This document shows positions 45,674 through 60,649 of a DNA stretch of 64,000 nt, piece by piece. The translations under genes were made by a program, and so were the position numbers. Position 1 is the first letter of the stretch. Every line of letters begins with the position of its first letter. The stretch spans positions 21,291 through 85,290 of the forward strand of contig JAULAV010008793.1 of assembly GCA_030789695.1 (NCBI GenBank). The letters are read 5' to 3'. Below the pieces are notes generated by a model, which saw nothing but the letters and a program-made list of their open reading frames with translations, was not told the DNA's origin and searched no databases. The DNA comes from Scilla litardierei. Its lineage: Eukaryota; Streptophyta; Magnoliopsida; Asparagales; Asparagaceae.

Positions 45674-48600
45674 GTTACCGAGATATCCCCATCTTCAACT
45701 GATAAGATTTTTATGTATCATTTTCTGAGCTGGGTGCTATTTTCTACATTTTATGAAAGAGATGGATCTTTTTATTAATTGAAATGATTTTTATAACCTA
45801 AATTTTTCTTCTCTTATTTTCCAGTTGAAGATGGCGATATTTTTATTAAATGATATGATTTTTAGCCTAATTTTGTCTTCTCTTATTTTTTAGTTGAAGA
45901 TGGCGATCTCTCGATTTTTCTGTGCTCATGGTTATTTTTTACACTTTCTGAAAGATAAGAATCTTTATATTAAATGATATGATTTTTATATCCTAATTTT
46001 TCTTCTCATATTTTTAGTTGAAGATGGCGATCTCACAGTTCTAAAGGATATTTTTGCAAATTTTTTGAGATCCGGGCTATTTTCTTCATTATATTAAAGA
46101 TGTGAATCTCTTTATTAAATGAAAAAAAATTTATAGCCTAATTTTGTCTTCTCATATTTTAAGTTGATCATGGTGATCTCCAGATTCCAACGGACATATT
46201 TGCAGATTTTTTGAGCTCGGTGCTATTTTCTACATTTTATGGCGGATAGGTATCTTTTTATTAAATATACGATTTTTAGGCCTAATTTTGTCTTCTTTTA
46301 TTTTTCAGTTGAAGATAGCGATCTCCCAGATCCAACAAACATTTTTTCAGATTTTTCTAAATTTTCTGTTTGATATGAATCTTTATATTAAATGATATAA
46401 TTTTTATAACAGAATTTTATCTTCTCTTATTATTCAGTTGAAGATGGCGATCCCCAGGTTCCAATGGACATTTTTGCCTATTTTTCTGAGCTCTGGGCTA
46501 TTTTTCTATATTTTCGGGAAATTATGTTTTTTATTAAATGATATGATTTTTATAGCGTAATTTTGTCTTCTCTTATTTTTTAAATTGAAGGTTGCAATCT
46601 CCCGGTTGCAATGGATATTTTAGCGTATTTTTTGAACTCGGTGCTATTTTCTACATTTTATGGAAGATATAGAACTTTTTATTAAATAACATGATTTTTA
46701 TAGCCTATGTTTGTCTTCTCTTATTTTTCAGTTGAAGATGGCGATCTACCGGTTCCAACGTGCATTTTTGAATATTTTTCTTAGCTTAAGACTATTTTTC
46801 TACATTTTCTGGAAGATATGTTTCTTTCTATTAAATGATATGATTTTTAGCCTAATTTTGATTTCTCTTTTTTACTTTAAAGATGGCGATCTCTAGGTTC
46901 CAATGGACATTTATTTGTGCAGATTTATTTTGAGCTAAGGGATATTTTCTATATTTTTTGTATAACATGAATCTTTATTAGAACTTTTTTCAATGATATG
47001 ATTTTTATAGCCTGCGTTTATCTTCTCTTATTTTTTCAGTTGAAGATAACGATCTCTCAGTTCCAATGAAATTTTTTGCGGATTTTTCTAAGCTCCATGA
47101 TATTTTCTACATATTCTGAAAGATATGGATCTTTATATTAAATGATATGATTTTTAAGGTCTAATTTTGTCTTCTCTTATTTTCAATTGAAGATGACGAT
47201 CTCCCGGTTCCAACAGACATTTTTGCGAATTATTTGACCTCGGAGCTATGTTCTAAGTTTTCTGGAATATTTGTATCTTTTTATTAAATGATATGGGTTT
47301 TGGCCTAATTTTGTCTTCTCTTATATTCAGTTGAAGATGGCGATCTTCCGGTTCCAATGGACATTTTGGCGGATTAATGAGCTCGGTGCTATTTTCTATA
47401 TTTTATGAAAAAGGATCTTTTTATTAAATGATATGATTTTTATAGCCTAAATGTCTTCTCTTATTTTTTTTCTGTTGATGATGGCGATCTACCCATTCCA
47501 ACAGCCATTTTTGCGGATTTTTCTTAGCTTGGGACTATTTTTCTACCTTTTCTGGAAGATATGGATATTTTAAATAAATGATATGATTTTTGGCCCCAAT
47601 TTTGTCTTCTCTTTTTTCTACCGAAGATGGTGTTCTCTCTATTCCAATTTACATTTGTGCGGATTTTTTTGAGCTCCGGGCTATTTTCTACATTATCTAT
47701 AAGAAATGGATCTTTACATTACATGATGTGATTTTTATATCATAATTTTGTCTTCTTTTATTTTTCAGCTGAAGATGGAGATATCCCAGTTCCAACGGAC
47801 AATTTTACAGATTTTTCTTAGCTCAGGGATATTTTCTACATTTTCGGGAAGTTATCGATCTTTTTTTAAATTATATGATTTTTGGTCAAATTTTGTCTTC
47901 TCTTATTTTTCAGCTGAAGATGGCGATCTTCCGGTTCCAACAGACATTTTTGCAAATAATTCTGAACTCAGGGCAATTTTCTAATCTTTTGGAAGATTAG
48001 GATCTTTTTATTAAATGATTTGATTTTTGGCCTAATTTTACCTTCTCTTATTTTTTCAGTTAAAGATGGCAATCTCCCTGTTCCAACTGATATTTTTGCG
48101 GATTTTCTGAGCTCGGTGCTATTTTCTACATTTTATGGAAGATATGTATCTTTTTATTAAATGAGATGATTTTTATATCCTATATTTTTGTTCTCTTATT
48201 TTTCTGCTGAAGATGGCATTCTACCTGTTCCAACGGACATTTTACGGACATTTCTTTGCTTCGGACTATTTTTTTCTACATTTTATGTAAGATATGTATT
48301 TTTAATTAAATAATATGATTTTTGCCCTAATTTTTCAGTTGAAGATGGCGATCTCCTGGTTCCAACGGACATTTTTACGGACTTTCAGAGCTCCGGGCTA
48401 TTTTCTATATTTTATGAAAAATATGACTCTTTTTATTAAATGATATGATTTTTTGGCCTAATTTTGTCTTCTCTTATTTTTCAGTTGAAGATGGTTATAT
48501 TCCGGTTCCATCAGACATTTTTTCGGATTTTTTAATCTTCGAGCTATTTTCTACGTTTTATGGAACATATGGCTCTTTTTTATTAAATGATATGATTTTT

Positions 48601-51600
48601 ATAGCCTAAGTTTGTCTTGTCTTATTTTTTTAGTTGAAGATAGCGATCTCCCGGTTACAACGGATATTTTTGCGGATTTTTCTAAGCTGGTGGATATTTT
48701 CTATATTTTATGGAAGATATGGATCTTTTAATTAAGTGAAATGCTTTTTATTGCCTAAATTTGTCTTCTCTTATTTTTCAGTTGAAGATGGCGATCTCCT
48801 ATTTCCAACAAACATTTTTTGCTGATTTTTCTGAGCTCTGGGCTATTTTTTCAGTTAATTGAGGATATGTATCTTTTATTAAATGATGATACTTATAGCC
48901 TAAGTTTGTCTTCTTTTATTTTTTTAGTTGAAGATGGCGATCTCCCAATTCCAACAGACATTTTTGCGAATTTTTTAGACATCAAGCCAATTTTCTATTT
49001 TTTCTGGAAGATATGTATCTTTTTATTAATTAATATGATTTTTGGGTTTAATTTTGTCTTCTCTTATATTTTTCGTAGAATATGACGATCTCCCGGTTTA
49101 AAGGGACCTTTTTGCGAATTTTTCTTAGCTCTGTGCAATTTTCAACATCTTCTGTAAGACATGTATCTTTATATTAAATGATGTAATTTTTATAGCCTAA
49201 TTTTGGTCTTCTCTTATTTTTCAGTTGAAGATGGCGATCTTCCGATTCCAACAGAGATTTTTGCGGATAATTCTGAACTCAGAACTATTTTCTACAATTT
49301 ATTGAAAATATGTTTCTTTTAATTAATGATCTGATTTTTATCGCCTAATTTTATCGCCTCTTATTTTTTTAGTTGAAAATGTCGACCGCCCGGTTCCAAC
49401 AGAAATTTTTGCGGATTTTTCTGAACTCCGGGCTATTTTCTAGAATTTCTGTCAGATGTGAATGTTTATATTAAATGATATGACTTTTATGGCCTAATTT
49501 TCTCTTCTCTTATTTTTTTTCGTTGAAGATGGCAAACTCCCGGTTCCAACAGACATTTTCGCAGATTTTTATTAGCTACGGGCTATTTTCAACATTTTTG
49601 TAAGATTAATTTTTATATCAAATGATATTGTTTTTATAGCCTAGATTTGTTTTCTCTTATTTTTCAGATGAAAATGGGGAGCTTCCAGTTCCAACTGATA
49701 TTTTTGCAGATTTTTCTGAGCTCCGGGCTATTTTCTAAATTTTATGTAAGATATAGATCTTTAATTAAATGATATAATTTTATAGCATAATTTTGCCTTC
49801 TCTTATTTTTCTGTTAAAGATGGAGTTCTCCCGGTTCAAACGGAAATTTTTGCGGATTTTTCAGATCTTGGGTCTATTTTCTACATTTTACTAAAGATAT
49901 GGATTTTTTATTAAATGATATGGTTTTGTAGCGTAATTTTGTCTTCTCTTATTTTTTAGTTAAGTATGGTGATCTACCGATTCCAACGGAAATTTTTACG
50001 GATTTTTCTAAATTTTCATGAAGATTTGGAAATTTTTATTAAATGATATGATTTTTGACCTAATTTTGTCTTCTCTTATATTCCAGTTGAAGATGGCAAT
50101 CTCACAGTTCCAACGGACATTTTCGTGGATTTTTTTGACTTCCAGGCTATTTTCCACATTTTTGAAAGATATGTATCAGTTTATTAAATGTTATGATATT
50201 TTGGCCTAATTTTTTGATGTCTCTTTCTTTCAGTTGTAAATGGCAATCTTTCGATTTCAATGGACATTTTTGCAGATTTTTTTGAGCTCGGGGCTGTTTT
50301 TCTACATTTTTCTTGAAGATATGGATCTTTTTATTAAATGATATAATTTTTTGACTTAATTTTGTCTTCTCTTATTTTTTCATTGAAGATGGCGATCTCC
50401 CGGTTTTAACGAACATTTTTGCAGGATTTTTCTGAGCTCCGTGCTATTTTCTACATTTTCAATAGATATGAATCTTTACTTTAAATCTTATGATTTTATG
50501 GCCTAATTTTTGTCTTCTTTTATTTTTTCAGTTGAAGATGGCGATCTCCCGGTTCAAACAGATATTTTTAGGCATTTTCTGAACTCGGGGCTATTTTTTA
50601 TATTTTATTGAAGATATGTATCTTTTTATTAAATGATATGATGATTATACCCTAAGATTGTCTTCTCTTATTTTTCAGTTGAAGATGGTGATCTCCCAGT
50701 TCCAACAGACATTTTATGGATCTTTTTATTAAATGATATGATTTTCATAGATTAAGTTTGTCTTCTATTATTTTTAGTTGAAAATGGCGATCTCCCTGTT
50801 CCAACGGACATTTTTGCGGATTTTTTTGACCGCGAGACTATTTTCTACATTTTCTGAAAGACATGGATCTTTTTATTAAATGAAAGATATCTGGCATAAT
50901 TTTGTCTTCTCTTATTTTTCAGTTGATGATAGCAATATCACGGTTCCAACGCATTTTTGCGGATTTTTTGAGCTCGGATCTGTTTTCTACTTTTTAAGTA
51001 AGAAATGATCTTTTCATTAAATGATATGATTTTTATAGCATAAGTTTGTCGTCTCTTATTTTTTTAGTTGAAGATCGTGATCTCCCGGTTCCAACGGAAA
51101 TTTTTGCGCATTTTTCTTAGCTCGAAACTATTTTTCAACACTTTCTGGGAGAAATGGATCTTTTAATTAAATGATATGATGTTTGGCTTAATTTTGTCTT
51201 CTCTTATTTTTTTCAGTTGAAGATTACGATCTCCTGGTTCCAACTGACATTTTTGATGATTTTCATGAACTCTGGGCCATTTTCTAAATTTTCTATATGA
51301 TATGAATCTTTATATTAAATGATATGATTTTTATTGCCTAATTTTGCCTTCTCTTATTTTTAAGTTGAAGATGGCGATCTCCCGGTTCAAACGGACATTT
51401 TATGGATTTTTCTATGCTCATGTTTATTTTTGCATTTTTGATAGATAAATCTTTTTATTACATGATATGATTTTTGGCCTAATTTTGTCTTCTCTAATTT
51501 TTTCAGTCGAAGATGGCGATCTCCCAATTCCAACGTACATTTTTGCGGATTTTTCTCAGTGCTAGGCTAATTTCCACATTTTTCATTAAGGGATGGATCA

Positions 51601-54600
51601 TTTTATTAAATGATATGATTGTTTGCCTAATTTTGTCTTCTCTTATTTTCATATTGCAGATGGCGATTCCCGGTTCAAACAGATATTTTTGTGAATTTTT
51701 TTGAGCAAGGGCTATTTTCGACATTTTCAGGAAAATATGGAACTTTATTTTAAATGATATGATTTAAGGCCAAAATTTGTCTTCTCCTATTTTTCAATTG
51801 AAAATGGCAATTCCCGATTCCAACGGATATTTTTTGCGGATTTTTCTGTATTTCGAGCTATTTTCTACATTTTATTGAAGATTTGTATCTTTATATTAAA
51901 TGATATGGCTTTTATGGCCTAATTTTATCTTCTCTTATTTTTAAGTTGAATAAGGTAATCTTCAGGTTCCAACAGATTTTTTTGCGGAATTTTCTGATCG
52001 CGAGGCTAATTTCTAGATTTTATTGAATATATGGATAATTTTATTAAATGATATAATTTTATGGCCTAATTTTGTCTTCACTTATTTTTTTTAGCTGAAA
52101 ATGGCCATCTCCCGGTTCCAACGGCCATTTTTTCAAATTTTTCAGACCGCAGAGCTCATTTATACATTTTTTTGAAGATATGTATCTTTTTATTAAATGA
52201 TATGATTTTTTGGCCTAATCTTGTCTTCCCTCATTTTTCAGTTGAAGATGTCGATCTCCAAGTTCCAACGGACATTTTTGAGCATTTTTCAGTTAAGATA
52301 TGAATATTTATATTAAATGATATGCTTTTTATAGCCTAAATTGTCTTATCTTATTTTTCAGTTGAAGATAATGATCTCTCGCTAACAACAGACATTTTTG
52401 TGAATTTTTCTCAGCTCAGTGCTATCTTCTATAGTTTATTGATGATATGGATCTTTTAATTAAATGGTATGTTTTTATAGATTAAGTTTGCTTCTCTTTT
52501 TTTAGTTGAACATGGAAATCTCTATGTCCAGACGAACATTTTTGCTGATTTTTCTGATCTCGAGGCTATTTTCTATATTTTCTGGAAGACATGGACTTTT
52601 TATTAAATGATATGAATTTTTGGCCTAATTTGGTTTCACTTACTTTTCAGATGAAGATGGTGATCTCATGGTTCCAACTGACATTTTACGGATTTTTCAT
52701 GGCTCTGGCTAATTTTCTATATTTTCTGTAAGATATGGATCTTTAGATTAAATGATATGATTTTATAGGCAAATCTTGTCTTCTCTTATTTCTCAGTTGA
52801 AGATGACTATCTCCAGTCGGACATTTTTACGAATTTTTTTGAGTTCAGTGATATTTTGTATATTTTATTGAAGTATGGATCTTTTATTAAATGATATGAT
52901 TTTTGCAACCTAATTTTTTCTTCTCTTATTTTTCAGTTGAACATGGCAATCTACCGGTTACAACTGATATTTTTGCAGATTTTTCTGAGCTCGGAACTAT
53001 CTTTCTGCATTTTCGGAAAGTTATAGATTTTTTATTAAATGATATGATTTTTGGCCTAATTTTGTCTTCTCTTATTTTTTAATGAAGATGGCGAACTCCC
53101 GGTCCCAAAAGAAATTTTTTGTCGATTTTTTTGAGCTCGTGAATATTTTCTACAGTTTATTGAAGATGTGGTTCACTTTACTAAATGATATTATTTTTAT
53201 TGACTGAGTATGCCTTCTCTTATTTTTCTGTTGAAGATGATGATATCCCATTTCCAAGGGAATTTTTTGCGGATTTTTTTGATCTCGGGGCTATTTTCCA
53301 AATTTTATGGAAGATATGTATCTTTTATTACATGATATGATTTTTATTGCTTACATTAGTCTTCTCTTATTTTTTTTAGTTGAAGATGGCGATCTCCCGG
53401 TTACAACGGATATTTTTGCAGATTTTTCTTACCTTGAGACAATTTTTCTATATTTTCTAGAAGATATGTATCTTTTAATGAAATGATATGAAATTTTGGC
53501 CTAATTTTGGCTTCTCTTTTTTACTTTGAAGTTGGCGATCTCTCGGTTCCATTGGACATTTGTGCGGATTTATTTTGAGCTGCGAGATATTTTCTAGATT
53601 TTTTGTATAATATGAATCTTTATATTAAATGATATGATTTTTATACCTCATTTTGTCATCTTATCATATCGTATTTTTCAGTTGAAGATGTCGATCTCTC
53701 CCCGTTTCAATGGACATTTTTGAGGATTATTCTGACCTCGTGGCTATTTTCAAAATTTTCTTGGCGATATGGATATTTTAATTAAATAATATGATTTTGC
53801 CGTAATTTTGTCTACTCTTATTTTTCAGTTAAAGATGACAATCTTGCGGTTCCAATAGAAATATTTGTAGATTTTTCGAAGCTCTGTGCTATTTTCTACA
53901 TTTTATGGAAGATATGAATTGTTTATTAAATGATATGATTTTTTATCCTGCGTTTTTCTTCTCTTATTTTTTCAGTTGAATATTGCGAGCTACTGGTTCA
54001 GCAGACATTTTTACTGATTTTTGTTAGCTTGGTGCTATTTTTTCATTTTATTAAATGATATGGATCATTTTATTAAATGATATTATTTTCTGGCCTAATG
54101 TTGTCTTTTCTTATTTTTAAGGTTAAGATGGCATTCTCACTGTTCCAACGGAGATTTTTGTGGATTTTTTTGACCTATCGGCTATTTTCTACATTTTCTG
54201 GAAGATATGGATCTTTTAATTAAACAATATGATTTTAGCCCTTTTATATTTTTAGATGAAGATGGCTATCTCCAAGATCCAACTGACATTTTTATGGATT
54301 TTTTGAGCTCCAGGCTATTTTCTACATTTTTTGTAAGATATGCATCTTTAGATTAAATGATATAATTTTTATAGCCTAATTTTGTCTTCTCTTATTTTTA
54401 ATTGAAAATGGGGATCTCCCGGTTCCAACAGATATTTTTACGGATTTTTCTTAGCTCGGGGCTATTTTATACATTTTATTGAAGAAACGGCTCTTTTTAT
54501 TAAATGATATGATTTTTATAGCCTATTTTGTCTTCTCTTATTTTTCACTTGTAGATGGCGATCTCCCGCTTCCAACAACAGATATTTTTGCTGATATTTC

Positions 54601-55610
54601 TCAGCTTGGCATTATTTTTCTACATTTTCGGGAAGTTATAGATCTTTTTATTAAATGATATGATTTTTTGGCCTAATTTTGCCTTCTCTTTTTTTTGTTG
54701 AAGATGGCAATCTCCCATTTCCAACTAACATTTGTGCGGATTTTTCTTAGCCCTGGGCTATTTTCTAAATTTTCTGGAATATATGGATTATTATATTAAA
54801 TGATATGATTTTTGTAGCCTAATTTTGTCTTCTCTTAATTTTCAGTTGAAGATGGCGATTTACCAGTTCCAACGGATATTTTTGCGGCTTTTTCTGAGCT
54901 CGGTGCTATTTTTCTACATTTTCGGAAAGTTGTAGATTTTTTAATTAAATGATATGATTTTAGGCCTAATGTTGTATTCTCTTAATTTTTTCGTTGAAGA
55001 TGACGATCACCCGGTTCCAACGGACATTTTTGCGGATTTTTCTGAGCTCCAGCTATTATTTTCTAAATTTTATGTAAGATATGTATCTTTAGAATAAATG
55101 ATATGATTTTTATAGCCTAATTTTGTCTTCTTTGATTTTTCATTTGAAGATGTCGATCTCCCGGTTCCAACAGTCATTTTTGCGGATTTTTCTAAACTTG
55201 AAACTATTTTCTATAGTTTATTGAAGATATGGATCTTTGTATTAAATGATATGATTTTTATGCCCTAATTTTGTCTTCTCTTATTTTTTAGTTGAAGATG
55301 ACGACTCCCGTTTCCAACTGAAATTTTTGCGTATTTTTCTGAGCTCTGGACTACTTTCTATATTTTCTGAAGATAAGGATCTTTATATTAATTGATATGA
55401 TTTTTTTTGTCTAATTTTGTCTTCTCATATTTTCCCGTTGATGATGGAGATCTTTTTATTAAATGATATGAATTTTTGACCTTATTTGGTCTTCTCTTAT
55501 ATTTCGGTTGAAGATGTCTCCCGGTTCTAACAGACATTTTTGCGGATTTTTCTGAGCTTCGAGCTATTTTTCACATTTTCTGGAAGATATGGATCGTTTT
55601 ATTAAATGAA

Positions 55611-55768
55611 GTAAGAGAAGACAAAATTACGCCAAAAATGTCCGTTGAAACTGGGAAATCATCATATTCTACTGAAATATAAGAGAAGACAAAATTCGGA
55701 ACCAGGAAGTCGCCGTCTTCATCAATAAAATGTCTGTTGTAATCGAAATTTCACCATCTTCAACTGAT
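55611..55768 (-). repeat. Inverted satellite 1 block, copy 2
   Basis: Same structure as 12714-12871: AAGAGAAGACAAAATTACGC, ... CGCCGTCTTCATCAATAAAA, ... CACCATCTTCAACTGATAAG on plus. A shortened monomer lies on each side (near 55450 and 55900). Confidence 0.85.
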
Positions 55769-58700
55769 AAGATTTTTATATATCATTTTCTGAGCTTGGT
55801 ACTATTTTCTACATTTTATGAAAGATATGGTTCTTTTTATTAATTGCTATCATTTTTATATTCGAAATTTTTCTTCTCTTATTTTCCAATTGACGATGTC
55901 GATCTTTTTATTAAATGATATGAATTTTTGGCCTAATGTTGTCTTCTCTTATATTCTAGTTGATGCTGGCGACATTTTTGCGGATTTTTCTGAGCTCTCG
56001 GCTAGTTTTCACCTTTTTAGAAGATATGTATCATTTTATTAAATGATATGATATTTGGCCTAATTTTGTCTTCTCTTATTATGGCGATCTCTCGGTTCCG
56101 ACGGACATTTTTGCGGATTTTTCTGAGCTCGGGGATACTTTGTACACTTTTTAAAAGTTAAGAATCTTTATATTAAGTGAATGATTTTTATATCCTAATT
56201 TTTTCTTCTCTTATTTTTAAGTTGAAGATGGCGATCTTCCAATTCCAACGAACATTTTTGCGGATTTTTCTGTGCTCCAGGCTATTTTCTACATTTTATT
56301 AACGATATGGATCTCTTTATTAAATGACAATAATTTTGTAGGCTAATTTTGTCTTCTCATATTTTTCAGTCGAATATGACGATCTACCGGTTCCAACGGA
56401 CAGTTTTGCGGATTTTTCTTTGCTTTGGGCTTTTTTCTACATTTTTTGGAAGACATGAATCTTTTTGTTAAGTGATATGATTTTCTGGCCTAATTTTGTC
56501 TTCTCTTTTTTCAATTGAATATTGCGATCTTCCGGTTTCAACAGACATTTGTGCAAATTTTTCTGAGCTCGGTGCTATTTTCTACATTTTATGGCAGATA
56601 TGTTTATTTTTATTAAATGTTATGATTTTTGACCTAATTTTGTCTTCGTTTATTTTTTAATTGAAGATGGCATTCTCACGGTTCCAACAGACATTTTTTC
56701 GGATTTTTCTGAGCTCCGAGCTGTTTTCAACATTTTCTGTATGATATGATTTTTATAACCTAATTTTGTCTTCTCTTATTATTAAGTTGAAGATGGTGAT
56801 CTTTCAGTTCCAACGGATATTTTTCTCTATTTTTCTGAGCTCAGGGCTGTTTTCTACATTTTCGTGAAGAAATGAATCTTTTTATTAAATGCTATGATCT
56901 TTTGACCTAATTTTTTCTTCTCTTATTATTTCAGTTAAAGGTAGCAATATCCCGATTTTAACGAATATTTTTGCAGATTTTTCTAAACTCCGTGATATTT
57001 CTACATTTTCGAAAAGTTATGGATCTTTTTATTAAATGATATTATTTTTATAGCATAATGTTGTCTTCTCTTATTTTTCAGAGATGGCGATCTTCCGGAT
57101 CCAACGGACTTTTTTGCATATTTTTAAGCTCGATGCTATTTTCTACATTTTATAGATAGTATATAGATATTTTTATTAAACAATATGATTTTTATAGCCT
57201 ACGTTTGTATCTATTATTTTTTCAGTTGAAGATGGCGATCTTCCGGTTTCAACAAACATTTTCGTAGATTTTTCTTAGCTTGAGACTATTTGTCTATATT
57301 TACTTGAAGATATGTATCTTTTTATGAAATGATATGATTTTTTGGCCTAATTTTGACTTCTTATCTGAAGATGGCAATCTCCATGTCCCAACGGATATTT
57401 TTGCAGATTTTTATAAGCTCGATGCTATTTTCTAAATTTTTATAATGATATGATTTTTGTAGCCTACGTTAGTCTTCTCTTATTTCTAAGTTGAAGATAG
57501 TGATCTCTCGATTCCAATGTATGTTTTTTCGGATTTTTCTTTGCTTGACTCCGTTTTTTACATTTTCTGAAAGATATGGATCTTTTTATGAAATGATATG
57601 ATTTTTTGGCCTAATTTTGTATTCTCTATTTTTTCAGAAGAAGATCACGATCTCCTCATTCCAAGGAGCATTTTTGCGGATTTTTCTGAGCTTCAGGATA
57701 TTTTTTATATTTTCTGCAAGATATGAATCTTTGTATTAAATAATATAAATTTTATATCCTAATTTTGTCTACTCTTATTTTTCAGCTGAAGAAGGTGATT
57801 TTTCGGTTCCAATGGAATTATTTTGGATTTTTCGAAGCTCGGTGCTATTTTCTACAATTTATGGAAGATAAGAATTTTTGATTAAATGATTTGATTTTTA
57901 TCCTACGTTTTTCTTCTCTTATTTTTTCAGTTTGAATATTGCGATCTACCGGTTCCAGCGAACATTTTTACTGAATTTTGTTAGCTTGGGCCTATTTTTC
58001 TTCACTTTATGGAAGATATAGATCATTTTATTTAATGATTTTTTGATCTATTGTTGTCTTCTTTTATTTTTCAGTTGAAGATGTCGTTCTCACGGTTCCA
58101 ACGGAGATTTTTGCGGATTTTTTGACCAAGAGATTATTTTCTATCTAGAAGATATGGATATTTTTATAAAATAATATGATTTTTGGCCTAATTTTATCTT
58201 CTCAAATTTTTCAGAGGAAGAAGATATTTTTGTGGATTTTTCGAGCTCCGGGCTATTTTCTACATTATCTGTAAGAAATGTACCTTTAGATTAACTGATA
58301 TTATTTTTATAGCCTAATTTTGTCTTCTTTTTTAAGTTGAAGACGGCGATCTCCCAGTTCCAACGGACATTTTTGCGGATTTTTTTGAGCTCGATGATAT
58401 TTTCTACATTTTATTGAAGATACGGCTCTTTTTATTAAATGATACGCTTTTTATAGCCTAATTTTGTCTTCTCTTATTTATCACTTGAAGATGACGATCT
58501 CCCGCTTCCAACGGACATTTTTGCTGTTATTTATGAGCTTGGGATAATTTTTTACATTTTCAGAAAGTATGAATCTTTTTATTAATTGATTTGATTTTTG
58601 GCCCAATTTTGTATTCTCTTTTTTTAGCTGAAGATGGAGATATCCGATTTCCATCTGACATTTGCGCTGATTTTTCTAAGCTCCAGGCTATTTTCTAAAT

Positions 58701-59747
58701 TTTCTGGAAGATATGTATTTTTATATTAAATGATCTAATTTTTATAGTCTAATTTTGTCTTCTCTTATTTTTTAAGTTAAAGAGTGTGATTTCCCGGTTC
58801 CAACGGATATTTTTGTGGCTTTTTCTGAGCTCGGTGCTATTTTTCTATATTTTCAGGAAGTTATAGATCTTTTTATTAAATGATATGATTTTTAGGCCTT
58901 ATTTTGTATTCTCTTATTTTTTTGGTTGAAGATGGCGATCGCCTGGTTCCAACAGACATTTTTGTGGATTTTTCTGAGCTCCTGGAAATTCTAAATTTTC
59001 TGTAAGATATGAATCTTTATATTAAATGATATGATTTTTATAGACTAAGTTTGTGGAATTTTCTGATCTCCCGGTTCCAACGGAAATTTTTGTGGAATTT
59101 ATAGACTAAGTTTGTGGATTTTTCCGCTGAGTATGGTGATCTCCCGGGTCCAACGGAAATTTTTGTGGAATTTTCTGAGCTCCGGACTATCTCCTACATT
59201 TTATGTACGATATGGATTTTAATATTAAATGATATGATGCTTATAGCCTAATTTTTGTCTTATCTTATTTTTCATATGAAGATGGTGATCTCCCGGTTCC
59301 AACGGACATTATTGCGGATTTTTTCGAGCTCTGGGCTATTTTCTACATTTTCTATAAGATATGAATCTTTATATTAAATGATTTGATTTTTATGCACTGA
59401 GTTTGTCTTCTGTTATTTTTCAGTTGAAGATGGCAATCTCCCGTTTCCAATAGAAATTTTTTTGTATTTTTCTGAGTTCAGGGCTATTTTCTATATTTTC
59501 TGGTAGATAAGGATCTTTATATTAATTCATATGATTTTTGTTGCCTAAATGTGTCTTCTCTTATTTTCTAGTTGATGATGGCGATTTTTTTATTAAATGA
59601 TATAATTTTTTGGCCTTATTTTTTCTTCTCTTATATTTCGGTTGAAGATGGCAATCTCCCAGTTCCAACGGACTTTTTTGCGGATTTTTCTGAGCTCCGG
59701 GCTATTTTTCACATTTTGTGAAAGATATGGATCGTTTTATTAAATGC

Positions 59748-59907
59748 TATCAAAGAAGACAAAATTACGCCAAAAATGTCTGTTGAAGCCGTGAAATCGC
59801 CATCTTTAACTGAAATGTAAGGGAAGATAAAATTTGCAACCGAGAAATCACCATCTTCATCTATAAAAATGTCGGCTGTAACAGGGATATCGCCATCTTC
59901 AACTAAT
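59748..59907 (-). repeat. Inverted satellite 1 block, copy 3
   Basis: Same arrangement again, 4.14 kb after copy 2, with the flanking short monomers near 59580 and 60040. It ends GGGATATCGCCATCTTCAAC, as in the other copies. Confidence 0.85.
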
Positions 59908-60630
59908 AAGATTTTTTATATATCATTTTCTGGGCATGGTTCTATTTTCTACATTTTATTAAAGATATGGATCTTTTTATTAATTGATATGATTTTAAAG
60001 CCTAAATTTGTCTTCTCTTATTTTCTGGTTGAAGATGGCGATATTTTTATTAAATGATATGGTTTTTTGGTCTAATTTTGTCTTCTCATATATTCCAGTT
60101 GAAGATGGCGATCTCACGGTTCCAACAGAAATTTTGGCAGATTATAAGATTGTGAGGCTATTTTCTAGATTTTATTGAAGATATATGTCATTTTATTAAA
60201 TGATAAGATTTTTATGGACTAAATTTGTCTTCTCTTATTTTTTTAAATGAAAATGGTCATCTACCGGTTCTTACAGACATTTTTGCGAATTTTTCTTAGC
60301 TCGGGGCTATTTTGTACACTTTCTGGAAGATAAGAATCTTTATAATAAATGATATGATTTTTGTATCCTATTTTTTTCTCTTATTTTCCAATGGAAGATG
60401 GCGATCTCCCGGTTCCAATGGACATTTTTACGTATTTTCAATTAAATATATGAATATTTATATTAAATAATATGATTTTGATAGCCTAAATTTTATTCTC
60501 TTATTTTTCCGTTGAAGATGGCGATCTCTCGGTTCCAACGGAAATTTTTGCGGATTTTTATCAGCTCGGGGCTATTTTCTATAGTTTATTGAAGATATGG
60601 ATCTTTTAATTAAATGATACTAGTCATAAC

Positions 60631-60648
60631 CCGTGCCCGCGGGCACGG
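60631..60648 (-). terminator. Helitron 3' terminal hairpin
   Basis: Perfect 18-nt palindrome located 11 nt before the terminal CTAG. In Helitrons this hairpin signals the end of rolling-circle strand transfer. Confidence 0.92.
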
Positions 60649-60649
60649 T

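Larger units (their letters stand above)
45674..60619 (+). repeat. Satellite 1 array, segment 4 (about 15 kb, main block)
   Basis: About 100 monomers of the 148-bp unit. It has recognisable sub-blocks: a pair of inverted pieces (55611-55768, 59748-59907), shortened monomers of about 58 bp next to them (near 45835, 55450, 55900, 59580, 60040), one very short monomer near 50700, and a scrambled one at 59040-59160. Ordered runs of variant monomers in 53975-55900 are repeated in 57930-60040, at a spacing of about 3.95-4.14 kb. No gene is present; all short frames are satellite-derived. Confidence 0.97.
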
